In this document: positions 1-5,996 of the stretch, one piece after another | Layout: every line of letters starts with the position of its first letter | Numbering within the stretch: the stretch's first letter is position 1 | The notes under the pieces: generated by a model | What the model saw: only the letters and a program-made list of their open reading frames with translations | Databases searched by the model: none | What the model was told of the DNA's origin: nothing | Made by a program: the position numbers and the translations under genes | Assembly (NCBI GenBank): GCA_013152215.1 | Contig: JAADGT010000301.1 | Location: forward strand, 1 to 14,383 | Direction of reading: 5' to 3' | Origin: Deltaproteobacteria bacterium | GTDB lineage: Bacteria > Desulfobacterota > Deferrisomatia > Deferrisomatales > Deferrisomataceae | Length of the DNA stretch: 14,383 nucleotides

Positions 1-141
1 CGGTGGAATCCAAACCCTTTCGCGGTCCGACCGTCAGAGGCGCTGCGCGGCGAGCTAAGGGGCCGCACCCGGCTCTCCGGCAGGTCCCTTGCCCCCGATC
101 AGGGGCGTGAGCGCGTCTATTTTATATTGCCGGGTTGATAG
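1..141 (+). repeat. Right part of a ~270-bp inverted-repeat element (copy 1)
   Basis: This stretch aligns closely with 2772-2911, the right half of the complete copy at 2638-2911. Both have the same core (GTCAGAGGCGCTGCGCGGCG) and end in CCGGGTTRATAG. The left half lies outside the window. The copy ends 46 bp before the start of the first gene. Positions 141-153 just beyond it form a small palindrome (GCCTTC-T-GAAGGC). The element appears non-coding. Its mobility is not shown; it could be a MITE-like unit or a structured intergenic repeat. Confidence 0.85.
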
Positions 142-187
142 CCTTCTGAAGGCCCGAAGCTACTTGAACGGAGTGCTCAAGGCGAGG

Positions 188-574
188 ATGCCGTTGGTTC
201 AGCGTTGGGTCGCAACCTGCCTGGTGGTGGCAATGGTGCTCCTGGGGTTCGCAGCCCCAGGGGCTGCGGCGTGTGCGGGGCCGTGCTGCGCCTCCATGCC
301 TTCGGGGCATGGCGTCGAGAAGGAACCGTCCCCGGCCTGCTGCTGCGGCCATGCCCCGATTCCTTGCGATCTCCATGAGGATCTCGGGGGCCGCGTTCCC
401 GACGCGGCCGTGGCGGCCGTGTCGTTCTTCCCCTCGGTCCATGTGGTTGGGGTCGCCCCGGTCCCGCTGGCGCTCGTTCCCCCTGCCGGGCCCCTCGGGC
501 CGGAGCGGATCCACCCTTCCGGCGCCTCTCCCCCCCTCGAGCTGTACGTACGAAACGTCTCCTTCCTCTGTTGA
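188..574 (+). CDS. Small exported Cys-rich protein, putative metal-binding (hypothetical)
   Basis: The predicted protein has 128 residues. I chose the ATG at 188 because it follows a purine-rich stretch (AAGGCGAGG) and begins a typical signal peptide; the ATG at 89 in the same frame lies inside the repeat element. Residues 5-28 are hydrophobic and end in an Ala-rich cleavage region. The mature protein starts with a Cys cluster (C29, C33, C34), has a second cluster C51-C52-C53 followed by GH, then C60, and ends in Cys. The rest is Pro/Val-rich without an obvious fold, and the C-terminal PPLELYVRNVSFLC resembles the ends of small proteins found near heavy-metal efflux genes. I do not recognise a named family. 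The Cys clusters and the neighbouring copper genes suggest envelope metal binding, which is inference. It is the first gene of the block and is preceded by element copy 1. Confidence 0.6.
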   Translation: MPLVQRWVATCLVVAMVLLGFAAPGAAACAGPCCASMPSGHGVEKEPSPACCCGHAPIPCDLHEDLGGRVPDAAVAAVSFFPSVHVVGVAPVPLALVPPAGPLGPERIHPSGASPPLELYVRNVSFLC

Positions 575-625
575 GCCGCGCCCCCGGGGGGATGCCGAAG
601 TGCGCCCTGACGCCGGGGGCACCGG

Positions 626-879
626 TTGTTGGCCCGGCGACAAAATGGGCGCGTTTCCTCGGGGGGTGGGGCAAGGGACCTGCCTCCGGACGGGCGTGAA
701 GCCGGGCATTGAGATTCGCCGCGCAGGCACAGGGCAGGGGAGTTGGTTTCATTCCAACTCCAGAGGATGTAAGCCATCGTGCGGGGTGGGGGGGAAGTGC
801 GCGCCTCGTGAACGTGATGGCGGCCGTCCGCCCGGACCGCCCCCTTCCAGCACGGAGATGCCGCGAACCGGTTCAATCT
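626..879 (+). repeat. Diverged copy of the inverted-repeat element (copy 2)
   Basis: This fills most of the 321-bp gap between the first two genes. The left half, about 626-760, clearly matches 2638-2770: it shares CCCGGCGACAAAAT, GGGGCAAGGGACCTG and AAGCCGGGCATTGAGATTCG. The right half is much more diverged but still aligns in order, with GGCCGTCCGCCCGG, GCCCCCTTCCAGCA, CGGAG and a terminal CCGGTTCAATCT against CCGGGTTAATAG. It has the same orientation as the other copies. It ends 16 bp before the next start codon and abuts that gene's ribosome-binding site. Between the first gene's stop and this copy (575-625) I see only GC-rich DNA with a short C5G6 palindrome. Confidence 0.7.
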
Positions 880-895
880 GAGGAGAGACGGAGTC

Positions 896-1459
896 ATGAG
901 CCAGAAGACCAGCCGTTCCAAGGACAAACTCGCCGCCAAGAAGGCGGCGGTGCTCGGGGAAGAAACAAGAAAGAGGTCGAAAGGGCCTTTGCTCGCGATG
1001 ATCGCCTGTGCCGCGCTGGTGGTGGGCGGTGGGTACGCCTTCTGGGCGCTGTGGGGTGGGCCGGCTGCCGAGGTGGCGGCACCGACCCCGGCCCAGGCCG
1101 GCGAGGTCACGTTCCCCACGGCCCAGTTCGACGACGGCCAGGCCCGGTTCTTTCAGTTCCGGACCCGCGACGGGACCACGATTCGGTACTTCGTACTGAA
1201 GAGCTCCGACGGGGTGATCCGGGCGGCGTTCGACGCGTGCGACTCGTGCTGGCCGGCCGGCAAGGGGTATCAGCAGCAGGGCGACGACATGGTGTGCCGC
1301 AACTGCCGCCGGCGTTTTCCGTCGGCTAAGGTCAACGAGGTCAAAGGGGGATGCAACCCCGCTCCCCTGGCCCGCAAGATCCGCGAGGGCAGGGTGGTGA
1401 TCCGGGTGAGCGACATCCTGGAGGGCAGAAGGTACTTCGACCTGCCGGAGGAAGGGTGA
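896..1459 (+). CDS. DUF2318 membrane-anchored CxxC (putative Fe-S or metal) protein
   Basis: The protein has 187 residues, with a GAGGAGAGACGGAG ribosome-binding region just before the ATG. A Lys/Arg-rich cytoplasmic N-terminus is followed by one membrane segment at about residues 31-53, then an extracytoplasmic domain. That domain carries five Cys in the DUF2318 pattern: CDSC (C115, C118), CRNC (C134, C137) and a single C153 in GGCNP. DUF2318 proteins are annotated as predicted Fe-S or metal-binding membrane proteins. In Campylobacter jejuni a relative lies in the P19/FTR1 iron locus together with FtsX-type permeases and an ABC ATPase. The same partners follow here, and the permease starts only 2 bp after this stop, so the two are probably translationally linked. 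Its likely role is electron or metal transfer on the outer face of the inner membrane for the ABC complex (inference). No FTR1 or P19 gene is visible in this window. Confidence 0.85.
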   Translation: MSQKTSRSKDKLAAKKAAVLGEETRKRSKGPLLAMIACAALVVGGGYAFWALWGGPAAEVAAPTPAQAGEVTFPTAQFDDGQARFFQFRTRDGTTIRYFVLKSSDGVIRAAFDACDSCWPAGKGYQQQGDDMVCRNCRRRFPSAKVNEVKGGCNPAPLARKIREGRVVIRVSDILEGRRYFDLPEEG

Positions 1460-1461
1460 CC

Positions 1462-2619
1462 ATGACGCTCAAGGACATCGCGCTGTTGAACCTGAGGCGG
1501 CGCCGGGCCAAGGCGGCGTTCGTGCTGGCCGGGCTCCTGGTGGGGGTGTCCACCGCCGTCGGCCTGTTCACCCTGGTCGAGGCGATGACCGCCGACATCA
1601 ACCACAAACTCGAGAAGTTCGGGGCGAACATCCTCATCGTCCCCAAGACCGAGAACCTCTCGCTCACCTATGGGGGGCTCCAGCTCGGAGGGGTGTCGTT
1701 CGAGATGGAGGAGATCCGGCAAGCCGATCTGGCGCGCATCCAGACCATCAAGAACGCCGGCAACGTGGCGGCAGTCGGACCGGTGGTGTTGGGCACGATC
1801 GATAGCGGGGGGCGAAGGGCGCTGCTCGCGGGGGTGGACTTCGGCGCGGTCCGCATCCTGAAGCCGTGGTGGCGGGTCCGGGGTGAGCTGCCCGGACCGG
1901 ACGGCGTCGTCTTGGGTGCCGAGGCTGCCCGGGTGCTCGGGCTGTCGGTGGGGGATCCGTTGGCCTTGCCGGACCGGCGGCTCGAGGTGACCGGGGTGCT
2001 GGAACCCACGGGCAGCCAGGACGACCAGCTGGTGTTCGCACGCCTGGCCACGGCCCAGGCCGTTCTCGGAAAACCCGGACGGGTGTCCATGGTGGAGGTG
2101 GCGGCCCTGTGCAAGGACTGCCCGATCGAGGCGATGGTCAAGCAGATCGCCGACGTGCTGCCCGGCGCCAAGGTCATGGCGATCCAACAGGTGGTGCGGG
2201 GCCGCATGGAGGCGCTGGGGCATCTGAAGCGCTTCTCGTTGGGGGTGTCGGCCGTGGTGGTGGGGGTGGGCGCCCTGGTGGTGCTCGTGACCATGATGGG
2301 GAGCGTGCGGGAGCGCACCACCGAGATCGGGATCTTCCGCGCCATCGGATTTCGGAAGAGCCATGTGATGCGCATCGTGCTGTTGGAGGCCGCCGTGGTC
2401 TCGGCCCTGGCAGGGGTGCTGGGGTATCTGACGGGGCTGGGGGGCTCCCGGCTCCTCGTGCCTTTCTTCACCGAGAGCCGGGGAGTGGTCGTGCCCTGGG
2501 ACCCGGTGGTGGCAGGGGCTGCGGTGGCCACCGCCCTGGTCGTGGGGCTGGCCGCCAGCTTCTACCCGGCGCTCCTGGCCGCCCGCATGGACCCCAACGA
2601 GGCCCTCCGGGCCCTGTGA
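1462..2619 (+). CDS. FtsX/MacB-type ABC transporter permease
   Basis: The protein has 385 residues. The ATG at 1462 is 2 bp after the DUF2318 stop and fits a MacB-type permease N-terminus. An upstream in-frame ATG at 1351 would overlap the previous gene and adds no membrane signal. The architecture is TM1 at about residues 15-38, a large periplasmic MacB_PCD-like domain at about 40-255, and three C-terminal helices at about 258-283, 305-330 and 348-375, with the FtsX-family text VRERTTEIGIFRAIGFRKS between TM2 and TM3. The periplasmic domain contains a CxxC (C217, C220; ALCKDCP), which suits work alongside the CxxC protein upstream. Its ATPase partner is probably the gene at 2976, separated from it by a repeat-element copy. 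The family includes lipoprotein, drug and cell-division exporters and mechanotransmission complexes. The DUF2318 context points to metal or redox handling rather than those roles, but the substrate is unknown. Confidence 0.88.
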   Translation: MTLKDIALLNLRRRRAKAAFVLAGLLVGVSTAVGLFTLVEAMTADINHKLEKFGANILIVPKTENLSLTYGGLQLGGVSFEMEEIRQADLARIQTIKNAGNVAAVGPVVLGTIDSGGRRALLAGVDFGAVRILKPWWRVRGELPGPDGVVLGAEAARVLGLSVGDPLALPDRRLEVTGVLEPTGSQDDQLVFARLATAQAVLGKPGRVSMVEVAALCKDCPIEAMVKQIADVLPGAKVMAIQQVVRGRMEALGHLKRFSLGVSAVVVGVGALVVLVTMMGSVRERTTEIGIFRAIGFRKSHVMRIVLLEAAVVSALAGVLGYLTGLGGSRLLVPFFTESRGVVVPWDPVVAGAAVATALVVGLAASFYPALLAARMDPNEALRAL

Positions 2620-2637
2620 CGAGGGGGCGCGAGGTCC

Positions 2638-2911
2638 TTATCAACCCGGCGACAAAATAGGCGCGTTACCTCGGAGGGCGGGGCAAGGGACCTGTCTCCG
2701 GCCGGGCGCGAAGCCGGGCATTGAGATTCGCTGCGCAGGCACGGGACCGAAGCGTCGGTTTCATGACAACTCGGTGGAATCCGGACCATTTCACGGTCCG
2801 AACGTCAGAGGCGCTGCGCGGCGAGCCAAGGGGCCGCACCCGGCTCTCCGGCAGGTCCCTTGCCCCTCCGAGCAGGGAGCGATCGCGCCTGTTTATCCGC
2901 CGGGTTAATAG
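2638..2911 (+). repeat. Complete ~274-bp inverted-repeat element (copy 3)
   Basis: The two ends are inverted repeats: TTATCAACCCGGCGAC at the left against CTATTAACCCGGCGGA as the reverse complement of the right end. The complementarity continues inward for about 75 bp with small gaps, including AGGCGCG, GGGGCAAGGGACCTG on the left and its complement CAGGTCCCTTGCCCC on the right. A small perfect hairpin (CGGACC, 7-nt loop, GGTCCG) lies near the middle at about 2782-2800. The whole unit could fold into one long hairpin. It contains no credible protein. It lies between the permease and ATPase genes of what looks like one operon, starting 18 bp after the permease stop. I see no clear target-site duplication. 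Confidence 0.85.
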
Positions 2912-2912
2912 T

Positions 2913-2968
2913 TCGACCGACGACCGACGACCGACGACCGAAGACCAAAGACCAAAGACCAACGGAGT
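2913..2968 (+). repeat. Heptamer tandem array, unit RCGACCR
   Basis: Seven consecutive 7-bp units read TCGACCG, ACGACCG (three times), then AAGACCA (three times), followed by a degenerate ACGGAGT that contains the GGAG probably used as ribosome-binding site. The array starts 1 bp after the repeat element and ends 7 bp before the ATPase start codon. A shorter array of the same unit lies before the CusB-like gene at 7603-7637. Confidence 0.9.
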
Positions 2969-2975
2969 CTCACCC

Positions 2976-3680
2976 ATGTCCTATTTGACGGCGGAGAACC
3001 TGACCAAACGGTACGGCAGCGGCGATACGGCCGTGCTGGCCGTACGAGGAATGACGTTTTCGGTGGATCAGGGAGAGTTCGTGGCGGTGATGGGGGAGTC
3101 CGGCTCGGGCAAGTCCACCCTGCTGTCGATCCTGGGGGCGCTAAACACCCCCACCGAAGGCCGCTACCTGGTGGACGACATCGACGTGTACGGTCTCGAC
3201 AGCGAGCGGCGAGCCGACTTCCGGCGGGAGTTCCTGGGGTTCGTGTTCCAGAGCTTCCACCTGGTGCCGTACCTCACTCTGGCGGAGAACGTGATGTTGC
3301 CGCTCGCCACGGTGAAGGTTGCCAGGAACGAGAAGCGGCGAATGGCCCTTGAGGCTCTGGATCGAGTGGGCCTGGGCGGCAAGGCCGACCGGCTTCCTAG
3401 CCAGGTCTCGGGGGGGGAGCAGGAACGGGTGGCCATCGCACGGGCCATCGTGAACGATCCCCCGATCCTGCTGGCGGACGAGCCCACCGGGAACCTGGAC
3501 ACCAAGACGAGCCAGGAGATCATGGGGCTTCTCACCCGGCTCAACCAGGAGGGCACCACCGTGGTCATGGTGACCCACAGCCCGGACTGCGCCGCGTACG
3601 CCCGCCGCGTCCTGCGGGTGGTGGACGGCCGCGTGGTGGAGGAGGACCGCATCGTGAGGGAGACGGCGCAGGGGGGCTAG
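2976..3680 (+). CDS. ABC transporter ATPase, LolD/MacB type
   Basis: The protein has 234 residues, normal for the LolD/MacB/FtsE-like ATPases that pair with FtsX-type permeases. The ATG at 2976 gives an N-terminus (MSYLTAENLTKRYG) typical of the family, with GGAG about 9 bp upstream; longer in-frame starts run through repeat DNA. All key motifs are present: Walker A GESGSGKST (residues 40-48), Q-loop Gln 92, signature VSGGEQ (144-149), Walker B ILLADEP with catalytic Glu 169, a D-loop (GNLD) and switch His 201. It would power the permease encoded at 1462-2619 as a cytoplasmic dimer. The element and heptamer array between the two genes may alter their co-expression. The last ~15 residues are charged and have no assigned role. 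The substrate is not deducible from the sequence. Confidence 0.93.
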   Translation: MSYLTAENLTKRYGSGDTAVLAVRGMTFSVDQGEFVAVMGESGSGKSTLLSILGALNTPTEGRYLVDDIDVYGLDSERRADFRREFLGFVFQSFHLVPYLTLAENVMLPLATVKVARNEKRRMALEALDRVGLGGKADRLPSQVSGGEQERVAIARAIVNDPPILLADEPTGNLDTKTSQEIMGLLTRLNQEGTTVVMVTHSPDCAAYARRVLRVVDGRVVEEDRIVRETAQGG

Positions 3681-3767
3681 AGTCAGGTTCGGTAGGCCGC
3701 GGGGCGGCCGGTCTTCGGGGTACAGCCCTTGCGCCTGTCTCGGTCGCCAGCCGTCCAGCCGCCAGCG

Positions 3768-3898
3768 GGCATGGGGCCTGCGGTTCAGGAGCCAGAAGAC
3801 AGAGTTCAGAGGACAGGTCGTAACGTCGGATGCAGGAGCGTGCCTATGGTCTTTTCCTGTCTCCGGTCCGCTGAGTTCTGGTCCCTGAAACCCATGCC
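3768..3898. repeat. Long imperfect inverted repeat (hairpin element)
   Basis: The left arm, about 3768-3817, runs from GGCATGGGG through GGTTCAGGAGCCAGA to GAGGACAGG. The right arm, about 3856-3898, is its imperfect reverse complement, CCTGTCTCCGG through GTTCTGGTCCCTGAAACCC to ATGCC. The arms can pair over ~45 bp with mismatches and bulges around a ~38-nt loop. It sits in the 357-bp gap between the ATPase and HMA genes. No ORF in it looks like a real protein. Just upstream, 3747-3767 has a loose AGCCGTCC/AGCCGCC repeat like the octamer arrays elsewhere. The element could be a transcript-stabilising or terminating structure, or a relic of a mobile unit. Confidence 0.65.
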
Positions 3899-3968
3899 AC
3901 CGGACCATGAGGTGGAGGCGAAGAGGCATGGTGATGCCTAGAACGTAGGGGAATCTGGAAGGTTTTCA

Positions 3969-4000
3969 AGCCTCCCAGCCTCCTACCCCCTTAGCGGAAG
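3969..4000 (+). repeat. Octamer tandem array, unit AGCCTCCY
   Basis: Four consecutive 8-bp units, AGCCTCCC, AGCCTCCT, ACCCCCTT and AGCGGAAG, end 37 bp before the HMA gene start. The same unit and the same final AGCGGAAG recur before the CusA-like gene at 9344-9383, and related units occur at 14177-14200. The function is unknown. Confidence 0.8.
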
Positions 4001-4037
4001 CTACTGGCACGACATCAAGAGTCGAGGAGACGTGACG

Positions 4038-4448
4038 ATGAAATATCCGTCGAAGTGGAAATGGTGGGCGGGGGTGTTGGTTGGAGGGGGGGTGTTGGTC
4101 GTGTGGCTGGCGTTCGCCGGTTTTCCGGACGAGGCCCCGGCGGCCGGGGCCACCGACCGGGTCCTGTTCGCGGTGGAGGGGCTTTCCTGTGGCAGCTGTG
4201 AAGGTCAAGTGGTCAAAACTCTGCAGGCCCAGCCCGGGGTCCGGGCGGTCGGTGTGGACCTGCGGTCGGGGCGCGTGGTGGTGGAGTACGAGCCCTCGGT
4301 GGTCGACGCGAAGCGGCTGGCCGACGCGGTGACCCGTATCGGGTATCCGGCCCGGTACCTGGCCTCCGGGCCGTCGGTGCCGCTGGGGCGGCGGGGCCGG
4401 GCCGGTGACGGCGGGTGTGGGGGGAGTTGCTGTCAAGGTGCTCAATAG
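4038..4448 (+). CDS. Membrane-anchored heavy-metal-associated (HMA) domain protein
   Basis: The protein has 136 residues. I prefer the ATG at 4038 because GAGGAGA at 4024-4030 is then correctly spaced; the in-frame GTG at 4032 is too close. A short basic-aromatic N-terminus and one hydrophobic segment (about residues 9-28) anchor it in the membrane, with the rest probably periplasmic. Residues about 41-108 form an HMA fold with the metal-binding loop GLSCGSC (C51, C54) and the conserved pattern TLQAQPGVRAVGVDL. This fold binds Cu(I) or similar soft metals in chaperones, MerP and P-type ATPases. The C-terminal tail is Gly/Arg-rich and ends in a second Cys cluster (C127, C131, C132). Lying upstream of the Cus-like pump, it is a plausible periplasmic metal carrier or buffer (inference). 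MerP-like mercury binding is an alternative, but no mer genes are present. Confidence 0.85.
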   Translation: MKYPSKWKWWAGVLVGGGVLVVWLAFAGFPDEAPAAGATDRVLFAVEGLSCGSCEGQVVKTLQAQPGVRAVGVDLRSGRVVVEYEPSVVDAKRLADAVTRIGYPARYLASGPSVPLGRRGRAGDGGCGGSCCQGAQ

Positions 4449-4561
4449 TCCACAGGCGGTTGGAGAATAGTCTTCATGCCGCCGCTCTCGAAAGGAAACC
4501 CATCGTGCTAACAGGTGGGAATAACGGTGGAATGGTGGCTGGCACATGGGTTGCTCCTTGG

Positions 4562-4580
4562 GCCGCCGACCCGTGGCGGC
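4562..4580. other. Small GC hairpin in the leader of the efflux operon
   Basis: GCCGCC at 4562-4567 pairs with GGCGGC at 4575-4580 around a 7-nt loop. It lies in the 216-bp gap between the HMA gene and the first TolC-type gene, just upstream of a candidate promoter. There is no T-tract, so a terminator is not supported. Confidence 0.35.
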
Positions 4581-4594
4581 GACGCGAGTTCGGT

Positions 4595-4622
4595 TTGCGG
4601 ATTTATGGGCCCCGGGTATAAC
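4595..4622 (+). promoter_or_regulatory. Candidate sigma-70-like promoter for the efflux operon
   Basis: TTGCGG and TATAAC are separated by 16 bp, giving a good -10 (5 of 6) and a weak -35 (3 of 6). The -10 ends 42 bp before the first TolC-type start codon. This is the only reasonably promoter-like pair I found in the gap. I see no clear CueR- or CopR-type operator. Confidence 0.3.
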
Positions 4623-4664
4623 GGCTGCCGTCCACTGGGTTTTTCGAAGACCGGAGAGAATGGG

Positions 4665-5996
4665 ATGAAACGAACCGTTGGATGGATGATGGGCGCGCTG
4701 GCGGTCGCCGTTGCGGCGGCGCCGGTCCGGGCCGCCGAGGCCCCCGTCGCTTTGGAGGCCCGGCTCCGGAGCGGCCCCTCGGTGGCGGATCTGGTGACCT
4801 ACGCGTACCAGACCAACCCCAAGATCGCGGCGGCCCGTCAGAGATGGAAGGCCGTGGTGGAGCGCTACCGGGTCTCCACGGCGTACCCCGACCCCCAGGT
4901 CATGGTGACCTACTTCCCCGAGCCGATCGAGACGAGGCTGGGGCCACAGGACTGGAATGCGGTGCTGAGCCAGATGATCCCGTTCCCCGGGAAGCTCTCG
5001 AAGGCCGGGGAGGTGGTGGAAGCGGACGCGCGCATCGCCCGACTGGAGCTCGACAAGACGGTTCGGGACGTGATCGTGGCACTTCGCGAGTCGGTCCACG
5101 AGCTGCTCTACATCCGACGCGCCAAGCAGGTGGTGGCGGCGAACCGGGAGCTCCTGGACCACATGCGCAAGGTGGCCGAGACCGCCCACGCCGGCGATCG
5201 GGCCACGTTCGTGGACGTGGCCAAGGCGCAATCCCAGCGGGCCCAGCTGGAGTACGACGCCCTCCTGCTCGAAGAGCTCGAGGCCACGGAACGGGCTCGG
5301 TTGAACGCGCTGCTCAACCGAGCCCCGGACGCGGAGCTGGGGCCTTTGCCGGAGGTCCCGTTCGAGCCCTTGGCGTACAGCCTCGAAGAGATCCACGAAC
5401 TGGCGGCCAAGCGGCAGGAGGAGATCCGGATCGCCGAGGCGCGCGTGGCAAAGGCGAGGGCCAAGCTGGACCTCGCCCGGTACGAGAACCGGCCGGACTT
5501 CAAGGTGGGGCTGTTCTATGCAGGCATTGGGCAGCCGGACGTGGCCAACGAACCCGACGATGCCGGCCGCGACGCCTTGGGCGTGCAGTTCGGCATGACG
5601 ATTCCCTTGTGGCTTGGAAAGAACGCAGGCCGGCCCGCGGCCGCCCGAGCGGAGATCGAGCGGGCCCGAGCCTTGAAGGTCGCGCGGATCAACGACACCG
5701 ACGCGGCCATCCGGAGCGTCTACTTCCGTCTCAAGAATGCAGAGCGGTTGGTCACGCTGTACCGCGACGAGCTCCTGCCCCAGGCTGCCCAGTCCCTGGA
5801 TGTGGCCGAGACGTGGTTCCAGGAGGGGGAGGGGAGCTTCAGCGACTTCGTGGAGACCCAGTCGGTGTACTACAACTTCCAGCTCTCCCTGGCCCGGGCC
5901 GAGGCCGACTACGGGAAGTTCCTGGCCCGGCTGGAACGGCTGACGGCCACCAGCCTGACCCGGCGGGAAGGAAACGCCGAGGAGGGGAAGCAATGA
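4665..5996 (+). CDS. TolC/CusC-like outer-membrane efflux protein (first of two)
   Basis: The protein has 443 residues. The ATG at 4665 has CCGGAGAG 8 bp upstream and begins a classic signal peptide (about residues 1-23, cleaved near VRAAEA). The upstream in-frame ATG at 4515 would add 50 residues of non-signal sequence. The mature protein has the two helical repeats of the outer-membrane efflux (OEP) family: NPKIAAARQRW near the N-terminus, a beta-strand region (VMVTYFPEP, FPGKLS), the long helices of the first repeat, then the second-repeat equivalents NRPDFKVGLFY and QFGMTIPLWLGK. It would form a trimeric channel taking metal from the CusA/CusB complex across the outer membrane. It lacks the lipobox Cys of CusC. 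Its stop overlaps the start of a second OEP gene (ATGA), so the two are translationally coupled. Confidence 0.92.
   Translation: MKRTVGWMMGALAVAVAAAPVRAAEAPVALEARLRSGPSVADLVTYAYQTNPKIAAARQRWKAVVERYRVSTAYPDPQVMVTYFPEPIETRLGPQDWNAVLSQMIPFPGKLSKAGEVVEADARIARLELDKTVRDVIVALRESVHELLYIRRAKQVVAANRELLDHMRKVAETAHAGDRATFVDVAKAQSQRAQLEYDALLLEELEATERARLNALLNRAPDAELGPLPEVPFEPLAYSLEEIHELAAKRQEEIRIAEARVAKARAKLDLARYENRPDFKVGLFYAGIGQPDVANEPDDAGRDALGVQFGMTIPLWLGKNAGRPAAARAEIERARALKVARINDTDAAIRSVYFRLKNAERLVTLYRDELLPQAAQSLDVAETWFQEGEGSFSDFVETQSVYYNFQLSLARAEADYGKFLARLERLTATSLTRREGNAEEGKQ

Noticed and set aside
575..600. Terminator after the first gene
   Set aside because: Only a C5G6 palindrome without loop or T-tract.
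2913..2968. CRISPR-like array
   Set aside because: Units are 7 bp and contiguous without spacers; this is a micro-repeat. No CRISPR array is visible in the window.
2721..2975. N-terminal extension of the ABC ATPase
   Set aside because: The extra residues come from the repeat element and heptamer array; the family N-terminus starts at 2976.
4682..5992. In-frame upstream extension of the second TolC-type protein through the first
   Set aside because: The extension is low-complexity shadow sequence; the signal peptide begins at the ATG at 5993, which overlaps the previous stop.
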